From: Chrysoporthe austroafricana
Lineage: Eukaryota > Ascomycota > Sordariomycetes > Diaporthales > Cryphonectriaceae
Direction of reading: 5' to 3'
Assembly: GCA_001051155.2 (NCBI GenBank)
Contig: JYIP02000011.1
Location: 868,001-932,000 of the forward strand
Length of the DNA stretch: 64,000 nucleotides
Positions 35,680 to 47,910 of the stretch are shown in pieces. Position 1 is the first letter of the stretch; each line of letters begins with the position of its first letter. Under the pieces are notes generated by a model. The model did not search any database and had not been told where the DNA came from. It was given only the letters and a program-made list of their open reading frames with translations. Made by a program: the position numbers and the translations under genes.

Positions 35680-36752
35680 CTAGGCCTCGGTGTCGGGTAT
35701 CTCGTCGCTGGTGTCGGGCATCCAACCAGCTGGGCGCTCGCTACCACGGACCTTCAGACCATACCCCAGCCTCTCGACCTTGGAGACAGACTGCCTGAGG
35801 GTTCCCAGCTTCTGCTGGTAGTACTTGTCGTACTGCTGGGGTAACATCTCGAAGAAGCTGCCCAGGTTCTGCACATCTTCAACGATGGTCCGCCCTTGCC
35901 CGCCCTCGGACGCGGCGCGGCCAGCCACGGTGCCGTTGAGTGCGGCAACAACGGTGGCGAACCGCATCATCTCCCCAGACAGGTCGAAGATGCCCATGAG
36001 GTAGTCCTGCTCCGTAACGCGGACGGGCAGCAGAGACGTGGGAGCGGGCCGGGGGTCACCACAGTCGACGTCCGTCTGATCGACATACCTGGACAGGGCT
36101 GCGACCCTGTCAACAGAGGCCTCGTAGCCCATGAGGCTCTGGGTGCGTAGGTAGTGAGCGAAGCTGAGGGCCTCGATGAGCTCCTCGACACAGCTCATCT
36201 GTCGTGAGTAGCGGTAGCGGTTGATGCCCTGGACCTCGGCGGCGATGGAGGAGAGGAGCCTGGAGATCTCGGCGAGGCGTGACTGCATGTCCTTTTCGAT
36301 GTGGTCTGGGAAGTCAGGCTGGATCCGGCGTACCCTGGACAGGCGGTATCAGCGGGAGGATGTGGGTGGCGGGGGATGGGCGAGCACAGCACAGCACAGC
36401 AAAGCACGGCATACCGTTGCAACGAGAAGATTCTGGGGGGTGCCAGCGTCAGTGATCAGATCAACGGGCAGCCGGCTCGGGCGGCTGGCCAGCATCGGAC
36501 TCACATCTTCTTGCTCAGGGCGGTGATGTCCCTCGAGGCCTTGATGATCCTCTCTCTGCGGTCGTGATGCTCGTCGAGCTCATCGCGGAAGCGCTCAAAC
36601 ATGGGCGTGAACTCGTTCCGGACCTGGGGCGGCTCGCTGGTCTTAGCCTTGCCCCTGAAATCCCTCTTCTGGCCAGCCATCTCTGATCTTTGGTCGACTT
36701 CTGGGCGCTGTGCCTGTCGAGGCTCTTCATGTCTCGACGTTGCGGGCTCCAT
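35680..36752 (-). CDS. Translin-associated protein X (TRAX)
   Basis: Partner of translin; the complex (C3PO) is an RNase that in fungi and animals trims RNA passenger strands or pre-tRNA fragments. Three exons, 36752-36505, 36432-36415 and 36334-35680, give 306 residues in one frame. The middle exon is only 18 nt (IIFSLQR straddles it). Splice sites are GTGAGT/CCCAG and GTATGC/TCCAG. TRAX features include FRDELDEHHDRRERIIKASRDITALSKK, an acidic helix SCVEELIEALSFAHYL, and DLSGEMMRFAT, which carry the acidic residues thought to form the nuclease site in TRAX. The start at 36752 is the first plausible ATG; 36680 is an alternative that gives MAGQKRDFRGK. The tail is short and acidic. Confidence 0.9.
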
Positions 36753-37204
36753 TTTCACCTGCTGTGGAGCGTTAGTGAGCCCACCAAGCCAAGGGTTCAC
36801 CGGCCCACCTGTGGAGGCGGCTAACCTAAGAACGCCTAAGCAGGTGCTGCTGCCGCGACGCACCTAGCCAACCCCTGTCCTGGGAGTACATACCCCCCTA
36901 AGCACGCCCCCTGAAACGACCGGTGCTGCTGGAGATCTAGCGCCCACGCGCCTCAACGTCGTTCGGGACGCGCTGCGCTGTCATCGTCATCATCATCGTC
37001 AGCACCAGCACCTCATCTCATCCTCACCCGCCGCACCGCACAGCCCTTTCGACCTGGGCTGGTCTCAACCTCAACAGCAATTGACCTTGTTGATCGGGAC
37101 TGGACACAGGCGCAGACATGGACACGAGGCCCCGGATCTGAGACACCATCTGCAGTCACGTCGCGAGGAAACTCGCTGTTGTAGCCCAACCAAGCCTTTC
37201 CGAC
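36753..37204. other. Divergent promoter region between TRAX and PIG-M
   Basis: 452 bp, GC-rich, with a short CAT/CATCAT cluster near 36975-37000. It should drive both genes. Confidence 0.5.
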
Positions 37205-38602
37205 ATGGCGCCCCCCAAGCCGGCAGGCGTGGGCGTCTTCTCGTCCTTCTTCGCAGGCAGCATGCCTCTCTACAGCCTCGCCACCGGCCTGCGGGTGGCC
37301 ATGCTCCTCTACGGCCTCTGGCAGGACGCCAATTCCCCTCTCAAGTACACGGACATCGACTACCTCGTCTTCACCGACGCGGCCAGGTTCGTGTCCCAGG
37401 GGCACCCTCAGGGGCCGTACGCCCGCGAGACCTACCGTTACACGCCTCTGCTGTCGTGGATGCTCCTGCCCACAACGTGGGCCGCGCCCTCGCGCTCGCT
37501 TGCCGTCGCCTACTTCTCCTCCGGCAAGGCCCTCTTCGCGCTGGCCGACCTGGTCGCCGGCTGGGTGATCGTCGAGGTGTTGACGATGGAGGGCCCCCGG
37601 GGGATGGATGCCCCCAGGGCGAGGAGGTACGCCGCCATCTGGCTGCTCAACCCCATGGTTGCCACCATCAGCACGCGCGGCAGCTCCGAGGGCCTGCTGG
37701 CCGTCATGGTCATGGCCCTCCTGTGGGCTGTCTTGGCGCGGAGGGTCACCGTCGCGGCGCTGCTGTTGGGCTTTGGCGTGCACTTCAAGATCTACCCCTT
37801 CATCTATGCGCCGGCCATCGTCTGGTGGATGGACGACGAGAGGATGGCGGGCCGGGGAGCCCCCGGGCCGGCATCTGGGCCAGCGGCTCCGGCGTCTTCG
37901 GGGCGAAAGCTGCCGCTAGTGGATGCCGTCCTGGCATTCTCCACGGCGTCGAGGCTTAAGCTTGCCCTCCTCAGCCTCGTGACCTTCTCCGGCCTCAACC
38001 TCGCCATGTACGGCATGTACGGCCACCCGTTTCTGCTCCACACCTATCTCCACCACGTCACCCGCATCGACCACCGCCACAACTTCAGCCCGTACAACAT
38101 TCTGCTGTACCTCACCTCCGCCGATCCCGGTGCCTCGGGGTTCGGGATCGGGTCCGTGGCCTTCGTGCCCCAGCTGCTCCTCTCCTGCGTCCTGGTCCCG
38201 CTCGCGATGGCCAAGAAGGACCTGCCCGCCACCATGCTGGTACAGACATGGATCTTCGTCACCTTCAACAAGGTCTGCACCAGCCAGGTAAGCCCGAGCA
38301 TCGAGGCCCTCACCTCGCGCCCCCGGGACCTCAGAAGCTGACGGGATGCTATCTAGTACTTCCTCTGGTACCTAGTCTTACTCCCCCTCTACCTGCCCCA
38401 CTCGTCCCTCCTCGGGCGGCCGAGACTGGGCCTCGCCGCCCTTGCCCTGTGGGTGCTGACCCAGGCCGCCTGGCTGCAGCAGGGCTATCAGCTCGAGTTC
38501 CTGGGCCAGAGTACGTTCGTGCCGGGACTCTGGGTCTCGGCGCTGGGCTTCTTCCTGGCCAACTGCTGGATCCTGGGGGTTGTCGTGGGAGATGTTGCCT
38601 AG
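37205..38602 (+). CDS. GPI mannosyltransferase 1 (PIG-M / Gpi14)
   Basis: ER-lumenal dolichol-phosphate-mannose-dependent alpha-1,4-mannosyltransferase that adds the first mannose to the GPI core. Two exons, 37205-38287 and 38357-38602, encode 442 residues; the 69-bp intron joins NKVCTSQ to YFLWYLVLLPLYLP. The catalytic DXD-type motif is Asp50-Ile-Asp52 in the first lumenal loop, followed by the family sequence YARETYRYTPLLSWML. Numerous membrane helices follow, with GVHFKIYPFIYAPA near residue 195 and HNFSPYNILLYL near 290. A Gly/Pro/Ala-rich loop (about 216-237) is extra. It should work upstream of the transamidase encoded in part at 9.9 kb. Confidence 0.94.
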
Positions 38603-39269
38603 AACGTAGCGTGTCCAGAGGAGTCGCGAGTAGCGACACTCATGAATTCACTCAGTAGCACCATCCTCCGCAAGGCACTTCAGCTGGTGACTTACAGCCT
38701 CGCACCAGCGCTTTTCGCGCAGGATCCACCAAATCACATCAAGACTGGACAGGAACGTCGTTTGGATTTTTGCTCGACTGGGAGCGACCAGTCGAGAGCG
38801 CCAGTATCTCTGGAAAAAAAAAAGGAAAATAAAAAAAAACATTGCCCGGTCACTGATTACACCCTCGCCTGAGCATCTATCTGACGAGGCTCCGCATACC
38901 AACGGCTCATCCCAAACCCAGCCCCATGCCGTCCAGTAAAAGATAATCACCTCCCCACCTCGCCCTTTCAGCTGCCGCTGACCGTAAATCATCCGAAACG
39001 CCTGTCTATGCCTCGAGACCCATGATGCCAGAGGGATATCTGTATTAAGGGCAAACCAAAACGCCGTGCTCTGCCTCCATATGCCGCCGGCGATGACGTA
39101 GTAGGAAAAGGGAAGAGATTGCTGTATCTGTTCCAATTTTCTCGGCCACTCTCTCCACAAGATTAAAAGGAAAAAGAAAGAAAATAGAGAAAGAGATACG
39201 GGAGGGCGGGAGAACGATCTTCGGTCCCAGCTCTTGACTGGCGGCGAGCCATCCCGACCCGCCGACGCC
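38603..39269. other. Convergent intergenic region
   Basis: Two 3' flanks meet here. An A-rich tract lies near 38812-38840. No gene is supported. Confidence 0.45.
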
Positions 39270-41236
39270 TCAAGGTACGGCAATGCCGCCCGCCAGGTAG
39301 GCGTAGTTAGACAGCTTCAGCGAGAGTACCCTGCTCCTGGGGAACTCGGGCGAGATGACCATCCTGCCATCCTTGTTGATGCCTACCTCGCCAAAGGACT
39401 CGGCGAGGTCCTCGAAGCGGGCGTCAGGGCGGGCTCGGCTCAGCTCTCGGATGATGGCCTCGCTCCAGACCCCAGAGCACCAGCCGTCGCGGAGGATGAA
39501 ATAGGGGTTCAGCGGCGGCACGGGTGAGTCTGCGAGGGGATGCGGACGTTAGCGCACGACGGTCGGGAACAAGTGGCGCGCGCGCGCAGGGGAGTGGGCA
39601 CCATACCTAGGTCTACGTAGCGTATCCTCAGATACTCGACCGCCTTGAGCCTCGCCAGCGCCTTGATGCCGGCCAGGACCAGAGCCTCGAACGCGTTGAT
39701 GAAATTCATGTCCGTGATCCCCGAGCCCGACTCGTTCCAGTGAACGACGTGGCGGCAGCAGTTCTTGACCGTCAGATCGATCGACTTCAGCCGCGAGCTC
39801 CGGGGATCCGCCAGCCGGGACAGGAGGTCGAAGAAGGCGCGGCAGACGCGCCCGGTGTAGGCGAAGTGCTCCAGGTCGGCTGAGGCCTCGGCCAGCTTGG
39901 TGCAGAAGTGCAGGGCGCTCGAGACCTTCAGGAAGTAGGGAGGGAAGGACACCTCCCTTCGGTACTCGACGCCCTCGAGGTTGAGGCCCAGGCTGGCCAG
40001 GCGGGGCGGGAGCCTGGGCAGGATGGCCGCCATGCTCAGGTAGCTCTTGGACTTGGCCTTGCTGTAGCTGCCGTGCCACTCCTGGAGGTTCGGCAGGGCG
40101 GCGACGATGGCGCAGAAGTCGTCGTCAGTCCTGATCAAGTTCCACTGGCCCTTGCACACCAGGGTCCTCACGGGCGGGATGCGGGGCAGGGGCTTCTCGT
40201 GGCCAGCGTCGGCGATGTAGTGGCGGACCTTGGGCGCCTTCTTCCGCTCCCCGCCCTCGAGGGTCAGGACGCAGACCTCGGGGAAGGTGGCGCTCACGAA
40301 GTAGAAGGCCTCCTCGAGGGAGCAGTTGTCGCTCGGTATCACGTAGGACGCGCTCGTCAGCCCGTCGAGGGTGACGGGCGGCAGCGACGACGCGGGCGCG
40401 CCCTGCTTGGGCTGGAAGACGGCGAACCACAGCTCGACGTGCCGCACGTAGGGCCGCAGGTGCGGGTGGAGCGCGAAGTAGCGGACGGCCTCGTTCAGGG
40501 ACCGCACGGTGGCCTTGATCTTGATGTGCCGGTACAGCCTCTCCTGGACCAGGACCTTCCAGACGCTGCTCACCAGCGCCAGGGAGGAGAGCTCCCTCCG
40601 GCGCGAGTGGCGCAGGGCGGTGCCCCAGCTCCGGGTGACGCTGGGCATGCCCAGGGAGCTCTTGGAGGTGGCAGACACCCTGTAGCCGAACAGGTGGTCC
40701 AAGATGCATTCGTGGATCTCGGCGGGCAGGTCGTTGAGGTTGATGGCCAGCGACGGCTCAGGGGGTCCGGCGGCGGCGGACGCCGCCCCGACGAGGAGGG
40801 GGAGGAGTTGGGTGGCGTGGCCGTGGTCGTGCTCGTGGCCGCGCTCGTGGCCGCGCTCGTGGTCGCGCTCGTGCTCGTGGCCGTGCCCGTAGCCGTCGGG
40901 GTGGTGGCCGGCGGCGGCGCCCGGCTCGGCCGGGCAGCTCAGGCAGCGTATGTCGGTCTGGCCGTGCTCGGGCTCCGGGAAGGGGGTGCTGCTCGGCCTC
41001 GTGGGCGGGGCGAAGTCCTGCATCCGCGGGCCCGGGGCCAAGGGCGGGCTGGAGGCGCCGGGGGAGACGGGGTTGGAGGCGATGGCGATGATGGAGGCGA
41101 GCTCGACGGCGGCCTTGGCGACATGCTCGCGGGGCGGGGGGCGCTCAGCGCTGGGGCGCCTGGTGTCGACGGACAGGGGCAGCGCAGCGGCGGCGGCGGG
41201 GTCGCCGGCGAAGGCGGGCGTGCTTCGCGGTGACAT
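39270..41236 (-). CDS. F-box-like domain protein with His-rich repeat
   Basis: Probable substrate-recognition subunit of an SCF-type ubiquitin ligase, inferred from an F-box-like segment (INLNDLPAEIHECILDHL, residues 166-183, then LSSLALVSSVWKVLVQERLYRHIKI). Two exons, 41236-39607 and 39529-39270, encode 629 residues; the 77-bp intron has GTATGG and CGCAG ends. The first 165 residues are Ala/Pro-rich and contain a His/Glu/Arg/Asp repeat at about 111-140. After the F-box come leucine-rich-like segments (LPNLQEWHGSY, LPPRLASLGLNLEGVE), suggesting a substrate-binding repeat domain. The last exon (PLNPYFILRDGWCSGVWSEAI and onwards) looks conserved and folded. The target is unknown. Confidence 0.82.
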
Positions 41237-41822
41237 GATGGCGGACGGACAGGCGGGTTGGGTCAGTTCGGGTCGGGAGGCTCGGGCGTGGCCCTCCTCA
41301 TGGCAGGCCGGGGCAGGCGTCGCGGACCCGACGCCGCAGGGAGGCGCGGTAGAGGCGGTGGGCCGGGGGGAGGGGTGTGGGTGTGGTCAGAGCGGGCGGC
41401 GCCAGAGGCGGGAGGCGGGAGGCGGCAGCGCAGAGTCGGCGGGGGGAGGGGGGAGGGGGGAGGGGAGCGGATAGAAGGAAAGACAAGGCTCTCTCTGGCC
41501 CCTCGGATGACCCAGCACCGGAAGAGGACAGAGGGAGGAGGGAGACGGAGGCGCGAGGCGGGAGGATGGAGGATGGAGGAGGAGGAGGAGGAGGGAGGGC
41601 CCCAGGGAGGACGAGCAGGAGCCGAGGAGTGTTTCTGGTGGTGACTGTGACTCCACCCGCGTGGTCCCGTCGCAGTGGTGAGTCGAAACCCAGGGCACAG
41701 GGCAAGCCTAGACAGACCCCGCCGCGGCGCGCGCCAGGCCAGACCAGGCCAGGCCAGACCAGACGGTGAAGACACGCCCAGGCCCCAGGCGTGCGAGCCG
41801 CCGTAGCAGAGGTCTCGTGTTC

Positions 41823-41823
41823 G

Positions 41824-41860
<37 letters not shown>
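41823..41860 (+). repeat. (GTGC)n tetranucleotide repeat
   Basis: About nine tandem GTGC units in the 5' flank of the F-box gene. Confidence 0.85.
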
Positions 41861-42400
41861 GGGTCGCCAGTCGCCAGGCCGCCAGGTGCCAGGTGCCAGC
41901 GCCAGATCGAGCGCGCCGGTGCCGGTATGAGGCCCAGGCCCAGCCAGCCCGGGGGCGGGAGGACGGCTGCGGCGCAGGGAGGACGGGCGACGAAACGATA
42001 AGGGGGTCGCGCGTGGGCGAGGCAGACGCAGGGCGGCAGGACGCCGAGTCGTACTGCGTGTGGGCGAGGGCGCGGGCGCGGGCGAGGGAGCGCGGGGCGG
42101 CAGGGGTCGGCCGAGCCGGATGCTTCGTGTGGGTGTGGTGCGTGTGGTGCGTGGTATTATCTCGTCGGCCGGTGCTCTCACGACGTCTTCACTCCCCGCA
42201 AAGCTGACCTCTGCGTGCGACGGAGGAGGGGGGCGTGTGAGGTCTCGCAGGAGGGGTGGGACGGCGGGTGTGGCCTGAAAGGAGCGGAGGGGCGCAGGCC
42301 GGTGCCTCGACGGAGAGAGAGATGTGGCCGCGTCGCAGGACGAAAGAAGGCCAGAGGGGATCAGGAAACCAAGGGAGCGAGGAGAGGAGAGACAGACAAA

Positions 42401-42438
42401 GAAAAAAAAAAAAGAAAAAAAAGAAAAGGGGAGAAACG

Positions 42439-42498
<60 letters not shown>
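42401..42498 (+). repeat. Homopurine A/G tract
   Basis: A-rich sequence with few Gs and one C (42437), then an uninterrupted A run (about 42439-42466) and an uninterrupted run of 32 G (42467-42498). Confidence 0.9.
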
Positions 42499-42499
<1 letters not shown>

Positions 42500-42558
42500 G
42501 GGCGTCACGCGACAGCGCTGCCACTGGCCAGGTACCTGATACCTGATACAGCAGCCGC

Positions 42559-42580
42559 GTGTGTGTGTGTGTGTGTGTGG
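42559..42580 (+). repeat. (TG)n dinucleotide repeat
   Basis: About ten GT units just before the ambiguous base. Confidence 0.85.
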
Positions 42581-42591
42581 TGATCCCTGGC

Positions 42592-42592
42592 N

Positions 42593-42682
<90 letters not shown>
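42592..42682 (+). repeat. Poly(A) tract next to an undetermined base
   Basis: An n at 42592 is followed by about 90 nt of almost pure A. The length is probably unreliable and may mark a closed assembly gap. Confidence 0.85.
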
Positions 42683-42687
<5 letters not shown>

Positions 42688-43001
42688 GCGGCAGCGGCAG
42701 CAGCAGCAGCGGGCGCGGGCGCGGGCGGCTGGTCGGAAATTGGGTGGTCTTATTACGGCGACGGGGGAGAGAGGAGGAAGTGAGGGCGGCTGTGCAGAGT
42801 CGACCTGAGGCACGGCATACGGCGTACGGCGTACGGCGTACACGAGCACGCGGGCAGGGAGGTTCACGGGTTGAGGTTCGTTCGTGTCAGGCAGAGGTCG
42901 ACGGTCGACGGCACCAGGATCCATCATCATCCATCGCCAACTCGGCGTCGACAACTCAACTGCCCAGAGTCAGGGGCCACCGTGGCAGGCACGGTCCCTA
43001 G

Positions 43002-43024
43002 TGGTGTGTGTGTGTGTGTGTGTG
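43002..43024 (+). repeat. (TG)n dinucleotide repeat
   Basis: About eleven TG units in noncoding sequence. Confidence 0.85.
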
Positions 43025-44201
43025 CGCCGACGACATAGTCCATAGTCCATGGACCGGTCACCGTCGCGACAGCGCACTGCGGGTGGGGGGTGCCCCCTAC
43101 CCCCTGTCCCCCTGCTTTATTTTTAGCCGTCCCGCGGCCCCTGGTACCCTAACCCTGTCGCCGGGGCACACGTGCTATCCGTACGGACCAAACGTACTCG
43201 CTATCGCTAATACGTGCTACGTGCTGGCCTGCCCGCGTACCCTATCGTGCTCATCGTGCCCATGTCGTGTTGTTGCCGTGTTGGCAAAGTGTGCACCGTC
43301 AACGACACGAACGTATCCTTCTGGCCGGTGAGCGCCGAGGCGGCCGTGAGGACGGCCCCGGCCTCTCCCCCTACCTCACCTCGCGCGCGCCAGCCCTGGT
43401 CGGACAAGAACCCCCGAGAGAGGCTGCGCGCTGCGCGCTGCCCACTGCCCACTGCCCAGTGCCCAGTGCCACACGTTTGACTTGGCGGCACGGCGCCATA
43501 TCGCTCGTCAACCTCGCCCTTCTACCCGCCGAGACTTGTCATACGTACTCTCGAGCCCGACCCTGCGCCCTTCCCCACCGTGCCAGGTCCTCCTGAGGCG
43601 ACACACGCCGCGATGCTCTTCTGCCGTTCCTACTCGGGATGGGTCGTGGTCCCCTCTGCGACGGTCGCCGCCGCCATGGCCTCCAAGCTGCTGCTGCTGC
43701 TGCTACTGCTGCTGCTCCTGACATTGGGGACCTGGTTCGCCGAGCCTGTGACTCGCGGGGGACAATGAGGCAGGTTGATTGTGCGGTCATTGGTATTTAT
43801 CTCCCACCTCGGCCCCCTTCTAGAGGGTGCTATTCCCTCCCCCACCCTTCCATTGTTGTTGGTTCCTTTCCCTATTGTCTAGAGACCTCCTCGCCCTGCT
43901 CGCTCGGGTCTACTTGATAACAAGCAGCCCGAGGTCTCCTTCTTTCTCCTCTTCGCTGCCTTCTCCTTCTCCTAGCTGTGGTTCTGGTTCTGCTCCTGAC
44001 TCTTTTGTCTTCCCCCCCTCCCTCCTCCTGGCGAGACGGCAGCTGGCTCAGCTAAAAGGCATTGCAGGCCGATTCCTCGACATTCGTACCCTGGTAGTTC
44101 ATTAATTGGCGCTAATTCCTGATCTTGGGATTTCACGACCACGTCGTGCCAGAGTATCAGGCCCTCACACCCCCCCCCCGGGGGCCTCTGCTCATTCCGA
44201 T

Positions 44202-45766
44202 ATGGCTCCCATCCCCTTCTTCGTCCGCACTCTCTCCCTTCTGGTGACCTTCGCGGCAGCGTTTCCTGCCCCGGCCGCCGTGCCGGATCACACGCAGCTT
44301 AGCGGGGGGGACCTAGCGCGGATCCTGGGTGTGCCTATCTCGAACCCAGACGCGAAGGACATCGTCCCGAACTCCTACATCGTCGTCTACAACGACACCT
44401 TTGACGACGACGCCGTCGCCGCCCACCAGGCACACTGGGCGTCGACCATGGCCAGGCGGAACATCGGCAGGCGGAGCGCTGTCGACGGCCGCTCCTTCAG
44501 CACGCGGGTCAACACCTTCAGCATCGGCACCGTCAGGGCTATGGCGCTGGACGCGGACGACCGGTCTGCCGTCGAGATCAACGGCGCCGACGAGGTGGCC
44601 TTCATCGAGGCCGACGCACGCGTGCACCTCGACGCCCTGGTTGTGCAGGGCAATGCCACCACGGGCCTCGCTCGCCTGTCGGCCTCGCAGCCCGGGGAGA
44701 CCGACTACATCTTCGACGACAGCGCCGGAGAGGGGATCACGGTCTTTGTGGTGGACACAGGTGCGCACTGTCCGGCCCCAAGCCCGGCCCGGCCCCTCCT
44801 CAGGCTGGCAGCCCCGACGCGGGTATGATGTTGACACACGGCATGTACAGGGATCATGACCAACCACACCCAGTTTCAGGGAAGGGCGGTGCTTGGCTTC
44901 AACTCTGTGAACGACGTGGACACGGACGAGAACGGACACGGCAGTCATGTAGGCAAAGCCCTCTTCCCCTTTCCTCCTGGACGAGGTCCGCAGGCCTCTC
45001 CCGTGCCCCTTCGCCCCGGGGAGGAAGCGGCTGGTTCTGACAACCCACACAGGTCGCAGGCACAATCGGCGGCGCCACCTTCGGCGTAGCCAAGAAGGTT
45101 GCCCTCGTCGGCGTCAAGGTCCTGGACGCCGACGGTGCCGGCACGAACGCCGGCGTCCTCAGCGGCATGGACTACGTTGCCCGGGCAGCGAGGGCCGGTG
45201 GTCTGTCCGGGCGGTCTGTGATGAACATGTCACGTGGGTACCAACGAGGCGCCGCCCTAGGTCCTGGGGCCCGTAGCTAACAGGTCGCAGTGGGCGGGTC
45301 CAGGTCCGCCGCCATCAACCAGGCCATCAACGCCCTCCGCGCCGCAGGGGTCGTGCCGGTCGTGGCCGCCGGGAACGACGACGAGGACGCCGCCAACGAT
45401 AGCCCCGCCTCGGCCTCGGGCGCCATCACCGTCGGCGCCATTGACCAGACGACAGACCAGAAGGCCTCGTTCAGCAACTTCGGGCGGTTCGTGGACGTCT
45501 TCGCCCCGGGCGTCGACGTCGAGAGCGTGGGGATCCAGAGCACGACAGCCACGCGGGTCCTGAGCGGCACGAGCATGGCAAGTCCCCACGTGGCCGGGCT
45601 GGCCGCCTACCTCATGGCCCTGAACAACATCACCGACATCGATGCCGTTGCGGCCAGCATACGAGGCCTGGCGAGGACCACCAACTCCTCTGTCGTAGGA
45701 AACGCGATGCTGACCACGGACTTGATCGCCAACAATGGCATCCAATGGGAAGGGTGGAGCCTATGA
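44202..45766 (+). CDS. Secreted subtilisin-like serine protease (S8A, proteinase K type)
   Basis: Extracellular endopeptidase made as a pre-pro-enzyme. Four exons, 44202-44760, 44851-44948, 45053-45233 and 45291-45766, encode 437 residues. Donors are GTGCGC, GTAGGC and GTGGGT; acceptors are ACAG, ACAG and GCAG. The signal peptide (about 1-20) is followed by an inhibitor I9 propeptide ([14 protein letters not shown] to [12 protein letters not shown]). The catalytic triad is Asp185 in VFVVDTG, His216 in NGHGSHVAGT and Ser374 in [12 protein letters not shown]; the oxyanion Asn is expected in VVAAGND. NMSLGGSRS is rebuilt across intron 3. N-glycosylation sequons (NAT, NHT) are present. An upstream in-frame ATG at 44106 would bury the signal peptide, so 44202 is preferred. 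Confidence 0.95.
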
Positions 45767-47900
45767 CCGACCGCCTCGTGGCCTTGTCTGTCCACAAGCG
45801 GCTTCTTGCGCATGTATTGCATCTACGGGACGTCCGGTCGGATAGACGGAGGACTTACGGGGAGGTACAGCATCTCGGTCGCATAGAGGTTGATGTTATT
45901 TGGAGGAAGGGGGCGATCGTGACTTGACTTTCGCCCTAGGCTCAAGTAGCGAGCTAAGGCAAAAAGAATACTTTGAATCTCCTGCCTTGCATACCTCCTG
46001 TATATTGCTCGTTTCGAAGTGTTGGCCCTCTGCCCAAGAAGTTGATCAATGGATACGTACCATGTACATGATTTCGTCGTGATCTGAACCTTGAAAATTT
46101 CGAAAGAGAGACTTGCTGACAAAGAGAAAAGAGAAAAAAAAAGAAAAAAGGCAGTAAAAGAAAAGGAAAGAGGAACAAGGAGTCATCCAACACGGCAGAC
46201 GTGAGGGAACAACCCCCGGGCAGGGTTACGCATCGTGAAGGTTCCAACGGGGAATGCTCCAGCTTGGCGTAGAGGAAGGGGATAGAAGATAGAAACAAAG
46301 AATGTTTTGTTTTCTTTCAAAGACCCATAAGTTAAATAGGCTCATATTCCGTAGCTCCACCACGTCTTCCCGTTCCCCCCTGAAGTCTTGCTAGCAAGGC
46401 CTGCTGTCTACTGAGGGCAAGGGATACAAGTTCCAGCACGTCCTGGACTTTCCGTGCATAGAGGGGTACTTTGAGAATAATCAATCGCCCTGCGTAGTAT
46501 ACATGGGAACAGATCCGAATGGCTGCAAAGCAGGCCCCCCCCCCCCAAAAAAAAATTGTTAACACAGGCTGCAAAGCTGCTGACCGTACGGTAGGGTGAT
46601 GCCTGGTACATTTAATCAGGGAGCCTTTTCTCTCTAGACAAGCCTAGAGAAAAGAGTCGGCTTCATCCATATTCTATCAGTTAGCTGGCTTGGCTAGCTG
46701 GATCTAAGGAAAATTGAGAAGACGGAACTAAAGCCGTATTACTATTGTTTCTCTGTTACTTCGGAAGAAGAGACTGCAGTCCTGAGTCAGAAGATAGACG
46801 ATATATATAGCTGCGCTGAACAAGGCTTGCCCGTAGGTCGACGTCGACTGAATGAGTTACGTAGTTGCAGTCCCACTTTGTGGCCTCACGACTCGCAGCC
46901 GTGATGGCAGCAGAGATTTGAGATCGTCCTCTTGACATCACTTGACGAAATACACCGCTTGCCAGTAGCAAGAGCTATCTGTATTGCAGGGGCCTCATTC
47001 TCTCCTGAGGAGGTTGGGTAATACGTTCAAGGACGCTGCTTTGACATCTCAGTGCCTGTCGTTTATTTAGTCGTTGTTGGCCAAGGCATGGCACTGGAGA
47101 GTGTCTGGGACAATAATTCAGTGACTGATAAAGGCATAGCAACCATATTTGGCTAGGATATATGAGATTCTAACTTAAAAGCCTCGGTGGATGCTACTAT
47201 TCATGTTGTTGATGATATCTCATACAGCTTTTAGCCTGCTTTGAGGATACATTTAAGTTGACTTACATTCAATGTAGTGATAACGACAAAAGGGTCGAGA
47301 TCAATAACGACAAGTCAGAGAGCGTAACTAAGATCAAACTTTTGTAATGTGATAGGTTCCACTGTATAGCTTTATGCTTGACTTCCTTTGGAAAGATGGG
47401 CTGCGAATTGAAATCTGTTGTGCACCTACCTGTAAGAATATTCGTACTAGCTACTTTCAGCACTCTGAAGGAAAACCAGCTTGTCTTATGACAACATCTT
47501 TTATACGAGTTGCCATTTTTAAACTTTAGGAGAGACTACTTTGCAGACATCGATAGTCGCGGTCCGGCTATTGCGCGCGAGTGTTCGTTGCCACATTGTT
47601 GGAGACCGTAGGCGTTTCGTTAATTATCGATAAAACAAACGGACTTGCCGACGCGCTACAAGCGCTAACGGGCGGGACCGCAGCTCGGTCCTGTCTGGGC
47701 CTGGATCATAATACAATATTGGAAGCGGGAGGCTGTAAAGGTATAACACAAAGTGGATGCTGACCTGATTTCATGAGACCTTTTCAACCACAGCAAATAG
47801 CACACCGCGGAAGATATAGCAGGACTAGCAGATTCAGTAGGATAAATTCAACCACTACGACTTACGCTGGTTCCATACCAGTGGTATGTCTAGTATAAAA
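45767..47900. other. AT-rich intergenic region, start of gene-poor island
   Basis: No gene was recognised. C and A runs abut at 46537-46556. An open segment at 47581-47763 has a coding-like look but no family match that I recognise and lacks an ATG. Confidence 0.45.
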
Positions 47901-47910
47901 TTGTCATAAA

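Larger units (their letters stand above)
41237..44201. other. Low-complexity intergenic region with one ambiguous base
   Basis: Three kilobases with no supportable gene. It includes GGA-rich sequence (41430-41620), a GTGC repeat, homopurine tracts, an undetermined base at 42592, TG dinucleotide repeats and a CTG run at 43688-43712. Reading frames here are compositional artefacts. It lies upstream of both the F-box gene (leftward) and the subtilase gene (rightward). Confidence 0.6.

Noticed and set aside
9934..38602. A GPI-biosynthesis gene cluster
   Set aside because: PIG-S and PIG-M are separated by many unrelated genes; co-occurrence is probably chance.
39908..41233. Plus-strand frame of about 441 codons opposite the F-box-like gene
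   Set aside because: Gly/Val/Ala-rich antisense shadow caused by GC-rich third positions; no domain.
43640..43770. Leucine-run short frame resembling a signal peptide
   Set aside because: It comes from a CTG microsatellite; no downstream domain or conserved sequence.
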